Part shown: positions 34,693-44,165 of the stretch, one piece after another | How the letters are laid out: each line of letters begins with the position of its first letter | How positions within the stretch are numbered: position 1 is the stretch's first letter | Assembly (NCBI RefSeq): GCF_008704425.1 | Contig: NZ_CP023696.1 | Coordinates: forward strand, 4,194,501-4,258,500 | From: Streptomyces fradiae ATCC 10745 = DSM 40063 | GTDB lineage: Bacteria; Actinomycetota; Actinomycetes; Streptomycetales; Streptomycetaceae | Direction of reading: 5' to 3' | Length of the DNA stretch: 64,000 nt | Translations under genes and position numbers: made by a program | The notes under the pieces: model-generated | What the model was told of the DNA's origin: nothing | Database searches by the model: none | Seen by the model: only the letters and a program-made list of their open reading frames with translations

Positions 34693-34944
34693 ATGAGACT
34701 CAGCCGTCCCGTCTCCTGGTTCCTGCTAGCGTTCGGAGCCTGGTCCTGGGCCATTTGGATCACTTTCGTCAAGAACCTGTGGAACGACGCGAGCGGCCTC
34801 GCCTTCGACGACGCGGGTGACCCCACCGGGTACTTCTGGGTTCATCTTCTGCTGGCCGTCACGTCCTTTCTCCTGGGGACGGCCATTGGTGTGATCGGGT
34901 TGCGCGGCCTGCGCGCCCTCCAGCGCGAACGCGACGGGAAGTAG
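34693..34944 (+). CDS. small two-span membrane protein
   Basis: An 83-residue protein with spans at about 5-27 (RPVSWFLLAFGAWSWAIWIT) and 48-68 (FWVHLLLAVTSFLLGTAIGV), a loop with KNLWNDASGLAFDDAGDPTG between them and a basic end RALQRERDGK. Short proteins of this pattern lie beside dacC in many Streptomyces; function unknown. It starts 61 bases from the carboxypeptidase on the other strand and is followed after six bases by the metallophosphoesterase gene, so the two are probably cotranscribed. Confidence 0.75.
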   Translation: MRLSRPVSWFLLAFGAWSWAIWITFVKNLWNDASGLAFDDAGDPTGYFWVHLLLAVTSFLLGTAIGVIGLRGLRALQRERDGK

Positions 34945-34950
34945 GGCGCC

Positions 34951-36558
34951 GTGCTGGTGGTACTCCTGGTGGTCGCCCTGGTGCTGACCGTCTACTTCGG
35001 CGCGCACTGGTACGTGTGGCGCCGCCTGGTGCGCGACGTGACCCGGCCGGGCGGCGCGGCGCGCCGGGCGGGCACGGCAGCGGCCGTGGTGCTGCCGCTG
35101 CTGTCGCTGGCCGCGCTCACGTCCGGGAGGCTGGGCATCCCCTTCCCGCTGCAGCAGGCCCTGGCCTGGCCGGGGTTCATGTGGCTGGCCCTCATGCTGT
35201 ACCTGGTCCTGACGCTGCTGGCGACGGAGCTGGTGCGGCCCCTGCTGGTGCGCCTGCCCGCGCGGGGCGCCCGCCGCGCCCGGCCGGGCGCCGGTGCGGA
35301 GGCGGGGGCGGCGGGGGCGGAGCCCGCGGCGGCCGGCCGGCCGCCGGCCGGCCCGGTGGCGGGAGCCGCTGGGGCGGGATCCGCCGTGGCGGCGGGGTCC
35401 GTGGCGGCGGGGACGGCGCCGGCCGCGGCGGCCCCGGTGGCCGCGACGGCGGCGAAGGCCCCGGAGGCCCCGGAGGCCGTTGGCACGCTGGAGCCCCCGA
35501 AGACCCCGGATACCCCGAGGGCCCCGGACATCCCGAAGACCCCGGACACCCGGGAGACCCCGGACACCCGGACGACCCCGGACACCCCGAGGGCCCCGGA
35601 GCCCCCGAAGGCCACCGGGACCCCGGACGGCACCCCCGAGGGCTCCGACGCCCCCGGGGCCCCGGAGACCTCGGCCGCCCCGGCCACCGCCGCGCGGCCC
35701 GGCGCCGGGCTCACCGGGGCGGGGCCGGGGATGGCGCGGCGGCGGTTCGTGTCGCGGGTGCTGGCCGGGACCGCCGTGGCGGTGGCCGCCGGCACGGTCG
35801 CGGGCGGCACCCACTCCGTCCTGCGCGGCCCCTCCGTCAAGCGTGTGACGGTGCCGCTCGCCAAGCTGCCCCGCTCGGCCCACGGGTACCGCATCGCCGT
35901 CGTCAGCGACGTCCACCTCGGCCCGACCCTGGGCCGCGCCCACGCGCAGCGGATCGTGGACGCGGTCAACTCCACCCAGCCCGACCTCGTCGCCGTCGTG
36001 GGGGACCTCGTCGACGGCTCCGTGGAGAACCTGGGCCCGGCCGCCGAGCCGCTCGCCCGCTTCCGGGCCCGGCACGGCAGCTTCTTCGTGACCGGGAACC
36101 ACGAGTACTTCTCGGGCGCCGAGCAGTGGGTGGACGAGGTGCGCGACCTCGGCATGCGCCCGCTGCGCAACGAGCGCGTGGAGATCGCCTCCGGGTTCGA
36201 CCTGGCCGGCGTCAACGACGTGGCCGGGGAGAACTACGGCGACGGACCCGACTTCGCACGCGCCCTGGGCGACCGGGACCGGGCCCGCGCCGCCGTGCTC
36301 CTCGCCCACCAGCCGGTGGTGGTGCACGACGCCGTGCGGTACGGCGTGGACCTCCAGCTCTCCGGCCACACCCACGGAGGCCAGATGTGGCCCGGCGAGT
36401 TCCTGGCCGGTCTGGCGAACCCCACCGTCGAGGGGCTGGAGCGGTACGGGGACACGCAGCTGTACGTGTCGCGCGGCGCGGGCGCCTGGGGCCCGCCGGT
36501 CCGGGTCGGCGCCCCCTCCGACATCACGGTGGTGCAGCTGGCCTCCCGCGACGCCTGA
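34951..36558 (+). CDS. membrane-anchored metallophosphoesterase (YaeI/YkuE type)
   Basis: A 535-residue protein. Three or four spans occupy residues 1-100 (VLLVVALVLTVYFGAHWYVW, AAAVVLPLLSLAALTSG, MWLALMLYLVLTLLATELVR). A linker of about 150 residues is Ala/Pro/Glu-rich with a TPDTPRAPDIPKTPDTRETP type repeat. Then ARRRFVSRVLAGTAVAVAAG looks like an internal Tat-like segment, and the phosphoesterase domain follows with its metal motifs in order: VVSDVHLGP, VVGDLVDGS, FVTGNHEYFSG, LAHQP and LSGHTHGGQMWPGEFL. All ligands are present. GTG at 34951. Substrate unknown (YkuE-like enzymes act on UDP-lipids or other phosphoesters). Confidence 0.88.
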   Translation: MLVVLLVVALVLTVYFGAHWYVWRRLVRDVTRPGGAARRAGTAAAVVLPLLSLAALTSGRLGIPFPLQQALAWPGFMWLALMLYLVLTLLATELVRPLLVRLPARGARRARPGAGAEAGAAGAEPAAAGRPPAGPVAGAAGAGSAVAAGSVAAGTAPAAAAPVAATAAKAPEAPEAVGTLEPPKTPDTPRAPDIPKTPDTRETPDTRTTPDTPRAPEPPKATGTPDGTPEGSDAPGAPETSAAPATAARPGAGLTGAGPGMARRRFVSRVLAGTAVAVAAGTVAGGTHSVLRGPSVKRVTVPLAKLPRSAHGYRIAVVSDVHLGPTLGRAHAQRIVDAVNSTQPDLVAVVGDLVDGSVENLGPAAEPLARFRARHGSFFVTGNHEYFSGAEQWVDEVRDLGMRPLRNERVEIASGFDLAGVNDVAGENYGDGPDFARALGDRDRARAAVLLAHQPVVVHDAVRYGVDLQLSGHTHGGQMWPGEFLAGLANPTVEGLERYGDTQLYVSRGAGAWGPPVRVGAPSDITVVQLASRDA

Positions 36559-36602
36559 GCCCCGGGGCCGCGCCCCCCGGCGCCGCCCCGCCTCACCCCC
36601 TT

Positions 36603-36637
36603 CGCCCCCATCCCCTGCCCCGCAGGTGGTGGGGGCG
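36603..36637. terminator. hairpin terminator after the metallophosphoesterase gene
   Basis: cgccccca (36603-36610) pairs with tgggggcg (36630-36637), and inside it cctgc pairs with gcagg around ccc. The hairpin lies 45 bases after the stop, followed by ttgtgat. Confidence 0.7.
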
Positions 36638-36735
36638 TTGTGATGGACAAGTGAAGGTCCACCCTTCCGCAGGTGAACAGACTGTGGTTGAGTTTGCGCC
36701 ATCGCACAGGGGAGGGCGTGAAAGGAATCACGGCT

Positions 36736-38295
36736 ATGCGATCGATCCGTATCCGGATCATCATGATTTGTACTGCCCTGGTGGCGGCCGGGATAGGGGC
36801 CTGGCTGCTGCTGCTCACACCGGACAAGGGGAAGAACCAGCCAATCTCCGTCGGCACGACCGACGAAGTCACCTCACTCGACCCGGCCGGCGCGTACGAC
36901 GCCGGCTCCTGGGCCGTGTACAGCAACGTCTACCAGTCGCTGCTGACCTTCGGGCCGGGCTCGCAGACCCCGGTCCCGGACGCCGCCGAGAAGTGCGGCT
37001 TCACCGGCACGTCGCTCACCACGTACACCTGCACGCTCCGGGACGACCTGCGGTTCTCCAACGGCCGCCCGGTGACGGCGCGGGACGTCGAGCACTCCTT
37101 CGAGCGGATGCTCGGCATCGCCTCGGACGTCGGGCCGGCGGCGCTGTTCCCGAAGCTGGAGAGCGTCACCACCCGGGGCCGCGAGGTCGTCTTCAAGCTG
37201 AGCGCCGGCGACGCGACGTTCCCGCTGAAGCTCGCCACCGGCGCGGGCGCGATCGTCGACAGCGCCAGCTATCCGAAGGACCGGCTCCGCGACGCCCCGG
37301 CCGTCGACGGCTCCGGGCCGTTCGTGCTCGCCGAGTACCAGCCGGGCGTCCGCGCCCTGCTGGAGCCCAACCCGCACTACCGGGGCGCCATGCAGCGGCC
37401 CACCACGCCCGTCGAGGTGCGGTACTACGCGGAGGGCGAGCAGCTCGCCTCGGCCTGGCGCTCCGGCGACGTCCACGTGACCCACCGCCAGCTGCCGCCG
37501 CGGATGGTCGCCTCGTTCGACCCGGGCAAGGAGGGCGTGCAGATGACGGAGGCCACCTCGGCGGAGATCCGCAGCATCGTCTTCAACGTCCGCAAGGGCT
37601 CGCCGATGGCCGAGCGGGCGGTACGGCAGGCCGTGGCCTCCGTGGTGGACCGCGCCCGCATCGCGAGCGGCCCCTACCACTCGACGGTGGAGCCGCTGTA
37701 CTCCATCATCCCGCGCGGCTTCGTCGGGTACAGCACGCCGTTCTTCGACCGCTACCCCGAGGGCGGCGACGCCGTGGAGCGGGCGCGCGAGCTGCTGCGG
37801 GAAGCGGACGTCGAGACACCCGTCGGCTTCACCTACGGGCACCGGACGGGCGAGACCTCGGCGGCGGAGGCGGCCGAGCTGCGCCGCCAGCTGGAGGCGA
37901 CCGGGCTGTTCCGGGTGAAGGTCGTCGCCGCCGACTGGAAGGAGTTCCAGAAGGGGTACGCGAGCGGGGCGTACGACGCGTACGGGCTGGGCTGGCTCCC
38001 GGACTTCCCCGACTCCGACAGCTTCGCCCAGCCCCTCGTCGGCCGGGGCAACGCCCTGCAGAACGGCTACGCCAGCGAGGAGACGGACCGGCTGATCGCG
38101 ATCACCCAGCGGTACGACGACCGCTCCAGGGCCGTGCTCGCCTTCAAGCGGCTCCAGGAGCACACGGCCCAGGACGTGCCGCTCCTGCCGCTGTGGCAGA
38201 AGAAGGACTACGTGCTGAGCCGGGACGTCGCCGGCTCCCAGTACCTGTCCGACGGCACCGGCGTCTGGCGCCTCTGGCAGCTCAGCTGGCTGTAG
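36736..38295 (+). CDS. peptide/opine-type ABC substrate-binding protein, membrane-anchored
   Basis: A 519-residue SBP_bac_5 family protein. The N-terminus MRSIRIRIIMICTALVAAGI plus GAWLLLL is a signal anchor; there is a Cys in it but no proper lipobox, so it may stay attached by the span. The domain shows ISVGTTDEVTSLDPAGAYDA, the family's start, then LRDDLRFSNGRPVTARDVEH, the hallmark 'F.dG.p.ta.Dv..s', and VDGSGPFVLAEYQPG. The end VPLLPLWQKKDYVLSRDVAG is complete. No permease or ATPase genes are beside it, so it is an orphan. Start: ATG 36736 after AAAGGA; a GTG at 36718 would add six residues. Overlaps the convergent TetR gene by 14 bases. Confidence 0.85.
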   Translation: MRSIRIRIIMICTALVAAGIGAWLLLLTPDKGKNQPISVGTTDEVTSLDPAGAYDAGSWAVYSNVYQSLLTFGPGSQTPVPDAAEKCGFTGTSLTTYTCTLRDDLRFSNGRPVTARDVEHSFERMLGIASDVGPAALFPKLESVTTRGREVVFKLSAGDATFPLKLATGAGAIVDSASYPKDRLRDAPAVDGSGPFVLAEYQPGVRALLEPNPHYRGAMQRPTTPVEVRYYAEGEQLASAWRSGDVHVTHRQLPPRMVASFDPGKEGVQMTEATSAEIRSIVFNVRKGSPMAERAVRQAVASVVDRARIASGPYHSTVEPLYSIIPRGFVGYSTPFFDRYPEGGDAVERARELLREADVETPVGFTYGHRTGETSAAEAAELRRQLEATGLFRVKVVAADWKEFQKGYASGAYDAYGLGWLPDFPDSDSFAQPLVGRGNALQNGYASEETDRLIAITQRYDDRSRAVLAFKRLQEHTAQDVPLLPLWQKKDYVLSRDVAGSQYLSDGTGVWRLWQLSWL

Positions 38296-39049
38296 CCCCC
38301 GCTGTGTTCCCGCCGGGCGCGGGGGTCGCGCCGTCCGCGACCGCGTCCTTCTCCCGCGCCTCCCCCGCGCCCGGCATGAACTCGGCGATGACCTCGTGGG
38401 CCTGCCGCACCAGCGGCCGCAGCACCCGGAACCGGGAGAGCGCGACCGCCCGCGCCACCAGCGGCGCCGTCCGCTCCACGAGCCGGCGGCTCCGCTCGGC
38501 GCCCTCGCTCCGGTCGTACACCCAGAACAGCACCAGCCCCATCTGCGCCAGCCACAGCAGGTGCGGCAGGTCGTCGGCCAGTTCCGGCGCGACCTTCGTG
38601 TCGGAGCCGCGCAGCACCCGCTCGTGCACGGAGACGGCCGCGCGCCGCGCGTCGGAGGACTCCGGCGAGAACGGGCTCAGCGGGCTGTCCGGGTCGGCGG
38701 CGTTCTTGAAGAACTGCGCCGCGAACCGGTGGTACGGCTCCGCCACGTCCAGCCACGTCAGCATCGCGTCGCGGATGCGCGCGGCCAGGTCCGCGTCCCC
38801 GTCCAGCACGGGCCGGACGGCCGTCTCGTGCTCGGCGGCGATCCGGTCGTAGAAGCCCTGGACCAGGTGCTCCTTGGAGGCGAAGTAGTAGTAGGCGTTG
38901 CCCACGGAGACGCCGGCCTCCTGGGCGACGGCCCGCATCGTCGTCTTGTCGTAGCCGCGCTCCTCGAAGAGCCGGAGCGCGGTCTCGAGGATGAGGGTGC
39001 GCGTCTGCTCGCTCTTGGGCGCCTTGGCGGCCGGCTTCCGGTCCTTCAC
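38282..39049 (-). CDS. TetR family transcriptional regulator
   Basis: A 255-residue regulator. Residues about 15-62 are the TetR helix-turn-helix: TRTLILETALRLFEERGYDK, TTMRAVAQEAGVSVGNAYYY, FASKEHLVQGFYDRI. The rest is an alpha-helical ligand domain with LTWLDVAEPYHRFAAQFFKN and ELADDLPHLLWLAQMGLVLF, seen in a large actinomycete subgroup. About 25 residues at the end (ADGATPAPGGNTAGATAS) are disordered. Its 3' end overlaps the binding-protein gene by 14 bases. Target unknown; the ferredoxin gene at 39137 reads toward it on the same strand. Confidence 0.9.
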   Translation of the reverse strand: MKDRKPAAKAPKSEQTRTLILETALRLFEERGYDKTTMRAVAQEAGVSVGNAYYYFASKEHLVQGFYDRIAAEHETAVRPVLDGDADLAARIRDAMLTWLDVAEPYHRFAAQFFKNAADPDSPLSPFSPESSDARRAAVSVHERVLRGSDTKVAPELADDLPHLLWLAQMGLVLFWVYDRSEGAERSRRLVERTAPLVARAVALSRFRVLRPLVRQAHEVIAEFMPGAGEAREKDAVADGATPAPGGNTAGATAS

Positions 39050-39136
39050 AGCCCCCGAGCCTAACGGCCCGCACGCGCCCCGCCGCCGCCCACCCGAGCC
39101 GGTACCGGGCCCGCCCCGGAGCCGGGGGCGGGGCCG

Positions 39137-39325
39137 TCAGGTCTCGTGGAGGGTGATGGCGCGGACCGGGCAGGCGCGGGCGGCCTCGCGGACCATCGGG
39201 TCGGCCGGGTCGTGGCCGGGCAGCAGGGCGCTGAAGCCGTCCTCGTCGTGGGTGAACACCCCGGGGGCCGCGAGGGCGCACTGGCCCGCCCCCATGCAGC
39301 GGTCGTGGTCGATGGAGATGCGCAT
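39137..39325 (-). CDS. small ferredoxin, [3Fe-4S]/P450-partner type
   Basis: A 62-residue ferredoxin: RISIDHDRCMGAGQCALAAP with CxxxxxC, then MVREAARACPVRAITLHET with the last Cys-Pro. Three conserved cysteines with the middle one of the usual four replaced (CMGAGQC) indicate a 3Fe-4S cluster as in ferredoxins that feed cytochromes P450. No P450 or ferredoxin reductase gene lies nearby. ATG at 39325; the frame upstream of it is arginine-rich shadow. Confidence 0.88.
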   Translation of the reverse strand: MRISIDHDRCMGAGQCALAAPGVFTHDEDGFSALLPGHDPADPMVREAARACPVRAITLHET

Positions 39326-39505
39326 GCCCCTCACCCTCCCCGCCGGGCGGTCGCGGTCACGCCCGGCCCGCCCCGTGTCGCCCGGTTGCCCCGCGATCTC
39401 CTCCGCGAGGACCCGCGGGCGCACCTCCGCCGCACCCCGTGGCCGGGGGCGGCCCGCACCCGGCCGCGTGCGGGCCGGTCCCGTCCGCGCACCGGCCCGA
39501 GGACG

Positions 39506-39547
39506 CGGAAGGCCCGCCCCGTACGGCTGTACGGGGCGGGCCTTCCG
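39506..39547. terminator. strong hairpin terminator of the sdh operon
   Basis: A perfect 19-base-pair stem (39506-39524 with 39529-39547) with loop ggct, 69 bases beyond the sdhB stop. It can act in both directions, between sdhB and the ferredoxin promoter region 39326-39500. Confidence 0.9.
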
Positions 39548-39616
39548 TCCGGGCCGTCCGGGGCCGGGCGGGCGCGGGGCGCCTGGGCGCCGGAGCGTCC
39601 GGGGCCCCGGCGGCCG

Positions 39617-40374
39617 TCAGTAGCGGCGGGTGATCAGCGCGCGCTTGACCTCGGCGATCGCCTTGGTGACCTCGATACCGCGCGGGCAGGCGTCCGTGCA
39701 GTTGAACGTGGTGCGGCAGCGCCACACGCCGTCCTTGTCGTTGAGGATCTCCAGCCGCTGCTCCCCGGCCTCGTCACGCGAGTCGAAGATGAAGCGGTGG
39801 GCGTTGACGATCGCGGCCGGGCCGAAGTACTGGCCGTCGTTCCAGAACACCGGGCACGACGAGGTGCAGGCGGCGCACAGGATGCACTTCGTCGTGTCGT
39901 CGAAGCGCTCGCGGTCCTCGGCGGACTGCAGGCGCTCACGCGTCGGCTCGTTCCCGGACGTGATCAGGAACGGCATCACGTCCCGGTACGCCTGGAAGAA
40001 CGGCTCCATGTCGACCACGAGGTCCTTGAGGACCGTCATGCCCTTGATGGGCTCGACCGTGATCGGCTTCTCCGGGTTGATGTCCTTGATCAGCGTCTTG
40101 CAGGCCAGCCGGTTCTTGCCGTTGATCCGCATGGCGTCGGAGCCGCAGATGCCGTGCGCGCAGGAGCGCCGGAAGGTGAGCGAGCCGTCGACGTCCCACT
40201 TGATCTTGTGGAGACCGTCGAGCACGCGCTCCTTCGGGTCGATCTCGATCTGGAAGTCCTGCCACTGCGCCTCGTCCGAGATCTCGGGGTTGAAGCGGCG
40301 GATCCGGAACGTGACCGTGATGTAGGGGGAGGCGTCGGACGTGGCGCCCGTCTTCTCCAGGGTCGGGGTAGCCA

Positions 40375-40375
<1 letters not shown>
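39617..40375 (-). CDS. sdhB: succinate dehydrogenase iron-sulfur subunit
   Basis: Carries electrons from the flavoprotein to quinone through 2Fe-2S, 4Fe-4S and 3Fe-4S clusters. The 252-residue protein has the plant-type site RRSCAHGICGSDAMRINGKN with a later LACKTL, then CILCAACTSSCPVFW and CRTTFNCTDACPRGIEV in the C-terminal half. All cluster cysteines are visible. Its ATG overlaps the sdhA stop (TGATG). Last gene of sdhCDAB, closed by the hairpin at 39506-39547. Confidence 0.98.
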
Positions 40376-42129
<1,754 letters not shown>

Positions 42130-42153
42130 GGTGTGGATTACCTCAGCCCGTGC

Positions 42154-42633
42154 CTAGCGGATGTTCGGGTCGAAGGTGAAGATCACCAGCGTGCCCAGAA
42201 GGATGGTGAACACCGTCGCGGTGTACAGCAGGCCCTTGAGCCACAGGCGCGTGTTCGGGCGCTCGGCGTAGTCGTTGATGACGGTACGCAGGCCGTTCGC
42301 GCCGTGCAGCATCGCGAGCCAGAGCATCAGCAGGTCCCAGACCTGCCAGAACGGGGACGCCCAGCGGCCCGCCACGAAGGCGAAGCCGATCTTGGAGACG
42401 CCGCCGTCCAGCACGAGCTGGATCAGCAGGTGGCCGATGACGAGGACGACGAGGACGACGCCGGACAGGCGCATGAACAGCCAGGCGGCGAGTTCGAAGT
42501 TGCCGCGCGTCGACTTCGGCGTCCGCTTGGTGCGCTTGCGGGGCGGCTCGATCAGCGGGGCCGGGTTGTCGACGTCGTACAGGCTCACACCCTCGACCGG
42601 GCCGACGGACGTCTTGGTGAGGTCAGCGGACAT
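42154..42633 (-). CDS. sdhD: succinate dehydrogenase membrane anchor subunit
   Basis: A 159-residue anchor with three spans: about 50-75 (AAWLFMRLSGVVLVVLVIGH, with a heme-ligand candidate His), 95-115 (QVWDLLMLWLAMLHGANGLR) and 130-150 (WLKGLLYTATVFTILLGTLV). The N-terminus is hydrophilic (PPRKRTKRTPKSTRGNF). Together with SdhC it binds heme b and quinone. Start ATG 42633, eight bases after the sdhC stop. Confidence 0.94.
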   Translation of the reverse strand: MSADLTKTSVGPVEGVSLYDVDNPAPLIEPPRKRTKRTPKSTRGNFELAAWLFMRLSGVVLVVLVIGHLLIQLVLDGGVSKIGFAFVAGRWASPFWQVWDLLMLWLAMLHGANGLRTVINDYAERPNTRLWLKGLLYTATVFTILLGTLVIFTFDPNIR

Positions 42634-42641
42634 GTCTGGCG

Positions 42642-43022
42642 TCAGCTCCCGAACAGTTCGCGTGCGGCGTGGCCGAGGACGGGGTAGATGGCGCCCGCCA
42701 TCAGCACGATCCAGATGCCCATGACGGTCCAGAGCATCTGCTTCTGGTAGCGCGCGCCCTTGGACCAGAAGTCCACGGCGATCACACGCAGGCCGTTGAG
42801 CGCGTGGAAGAGGATGGCGGCCACGAGGCCGTACTCCAGCAGCGCGACGATCGGCGTCTTGTAGGTCGCCACGACGTCGTCGTAGGCCTCGGGCGAGACT
42901 CGGACGAGAGCGGTGTCCAGTACGTGTACGAACAGGAAGAAGAAGATGAGGACGCCGGTGACTCGATGAGCCACCCACGACCACATGCCTTCCCGGCCGC
43001 GGTACAGCGTTCCAGCCGGCAC
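42642..43022 (-). CDS. sdhC: succinate dehydrogenase cytochrome b556 subunit
   Basis: A 126-residue membrane subunit: GTLYRGREGMWSWVAHRVTG is the family signature, followed by spans GVLIFFFLFVHVLDTALVRV, ALLEYGLVAAILFHALNGLR (the His is the likely heme ligand) and MLWTVMGIWIVLMAGAIYPV. First gene of the sdhCDAB operon, which therefore starts in the 147-base spacer 43023-43169. A TACCAT on the minus strand at 43114-43109 is a possible -10 element, without a good -35. Confidence 0.95.
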   Translation of the reverse strand: MPAGTLYRGREGMWSWVAHRVTGVLIFFFLFVHVLDTALVRVSPEAYDDVVATYKTPIVALLEYGLVAAILFHALNGLRVIAVDFWSKGARYQKQMLWTVMGIWIVLMAGAIYPVLGHAARELFGS

Positions 43023-43157
43023 GGAAAAACCCTCCGGGAGCGGGGATCAGGGTCGGCCGGCTTCTCTGTCGGTCAGACCCGGCCGGGTACGGTCCACCGG
43101 CCCCGGTCATGGTAGCGACGACTTGTCGGTTCCCTCACGCGGGGTCCGTATGTGTGA

Positions 43158-43180
43158 TCAAACAGCCATTCAAACAGCCA
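43158..43180 (+). repeat. 11-base direct repeat with 12-base period upstream of sdhC
   Basis: tcaaacagcca occurs at 43158-43168 and 43170-43180, in an AT-richer patch between the sdh operon start and the end of the OHCU decarboxylase gene. Two copies one helical turn apart could be a regulator site for sdhC, although the second copy includes the stop of the neighbouring gene. Confidence 0.5.
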
Positions 43181-44099
43181 CGGACGGCCTACTGTAGCCG
43201 GTCAAACCGCCCTTCTCGGTGACAAGGTGGATAAGTCTCGCGCGCGTCACCCGGCGGAGCTCCTCGGCCGAGGCGACCCGCTCCTCCTCCGGTTCGTTGT
43301 CCAGTCGTGACCTGATCCCGCCCAGGACCCGGTCCAGGTGCTCCTCGGGGCGGTCCGTGTCGAGGCAGACGACGAAGGCGTGGCCGAAGCGCGCCAGGTA
43401 CGCCTCGTGGGCGTGGCGCAGCGCGGTGTGCGCCGACCACGGCGTGCCGGGCGGCAGCCCCGGCGGCGTCTCGTCGCCCAGCGCCTCGTCCAGATCGGCG
43501 CCCGACATGTCGTACGCCGCCTCGTCGGCCGCCGCCAGCAGCGCCTCGACCGTCGGGTACGGGCGGTGGGCGGCGACCCGGCGCGCCCAGCGGCGGCTCC
43601 CGCAGCACGCCAGGAGGACCGCCTCGGCGGCGGCCTCGGGCGCGGTGTTGAACCGCGCCAGCGGGTCCGCGGGGCGGGCGGCGGCGCGGGTCTGGCCCGG
43701 TATGGCCGCGGTGGGCGCGGAGGCGGTCGGGGCACCGGTGAGGGGTTCGCCGGTGAGGGGGTCGCGGGACAGCGGGGGCTCCTCGGGAGAGGGGGTGATG
43801 GGGGCGGACTGGGGGTGGAGGGGCGGCGGACCGGAGGGTGGAGGGGCGCGGGCTGGGGGCGGAGGGGTGACGGACTGGGGGTGGCGGGCGGAGGGGCCGC
43901 TGAGGCGGGTGGCGGGCCGGGGGGTGGGGCGGGGGTCGCGGTGGCGGGCGGGCCGCGTGGCCGGTGCGGGGGCCGGGCCGTGGGGTGGTGGCGTGCGGAA
44001 GTCGTGCGGAACGTGTGGGGGAAGGGACGCAAGATTACCGAGCGTGAGCGACAGTGGTCCGAAGCCTTTCCGTATTTCACTCGGAAGGCGGAGTTTCAT
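43170..44099 (-). CDS. OHCU decarboxylase-like protein with long Pro-rich N-terminus
   Basis: The last ~150 residues match 2-oxo-4-hydroxy-4-carboxy-5-ureidoimidazoline decarboxylase, the last step from urate to S-allantoin: LARFNTAPEAAAEAVLLACC, GSRRWARRVAAHRPYPTVEA, LARFGHAFVVCLDTDRPEEH, then GIRSRLDNEPEEERVASAEE and LRRVTRARLIHLVTEKGG. The His after LLACC-GS in some relatives is not obvious here. No ATG, GTG or TTG exists between this domain and the ATG at 44099, so I use that one (309 residues); it adds ~160 residues rich in Pro, Arg and Ser. No RBS is clear, so the start is uncertain. Divergent from the GH20 gene, 66 bases away. Confidence 0.7.
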   Translation of the reverse strand: MKLRLPSEIRKGFGPLSLTLGNLASLPPHVPHDFRTPPPHGPAPAPATRPARHRDPRPTPRPATRLSGPSARHPQSVTPPPPARAPPPSGPPPLHPQSAPITPSPEEPPLSRDPLTGEPLTGAPTASAPTAAIPGQTRAAARPADPLARFNTAPEAAAEAVLLACCGSRRWARRVAAHRPYPTVEALLAAADEAAYDMSGADLDEALGDETPPGLPPGTPWSAHTALRHAHEAYLARFGHAFVVCLDTDRPEEHLDRVLGGIRSRLDNEPEEERVASAEELRRVTRARLIHLVTEKGGLTGYSRPSVAV

Positions 44100-44165
44100 G
44101 GCAAGGATTGGACGCACTCGGCGCGTCGGTACCGGGACCCGGAGTTCCCGGAGGAGGAGGCCCCC

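Noticed and set aside
39137..39325. Ferredoxin as part of a P450 system
   Set aside because: No cytochrome P450 or reductase gene is present in the flanking 10 kb, so only the ferredoxin itself is listed.
44052..44067. AGTGGTC as half of a DasR (dre) site in front of the GH20 gene
   Set aside because: Only one half-site fits the AGTGGTCTAGACCACT pattern; the other half does not match, so I do not list it as an operator.
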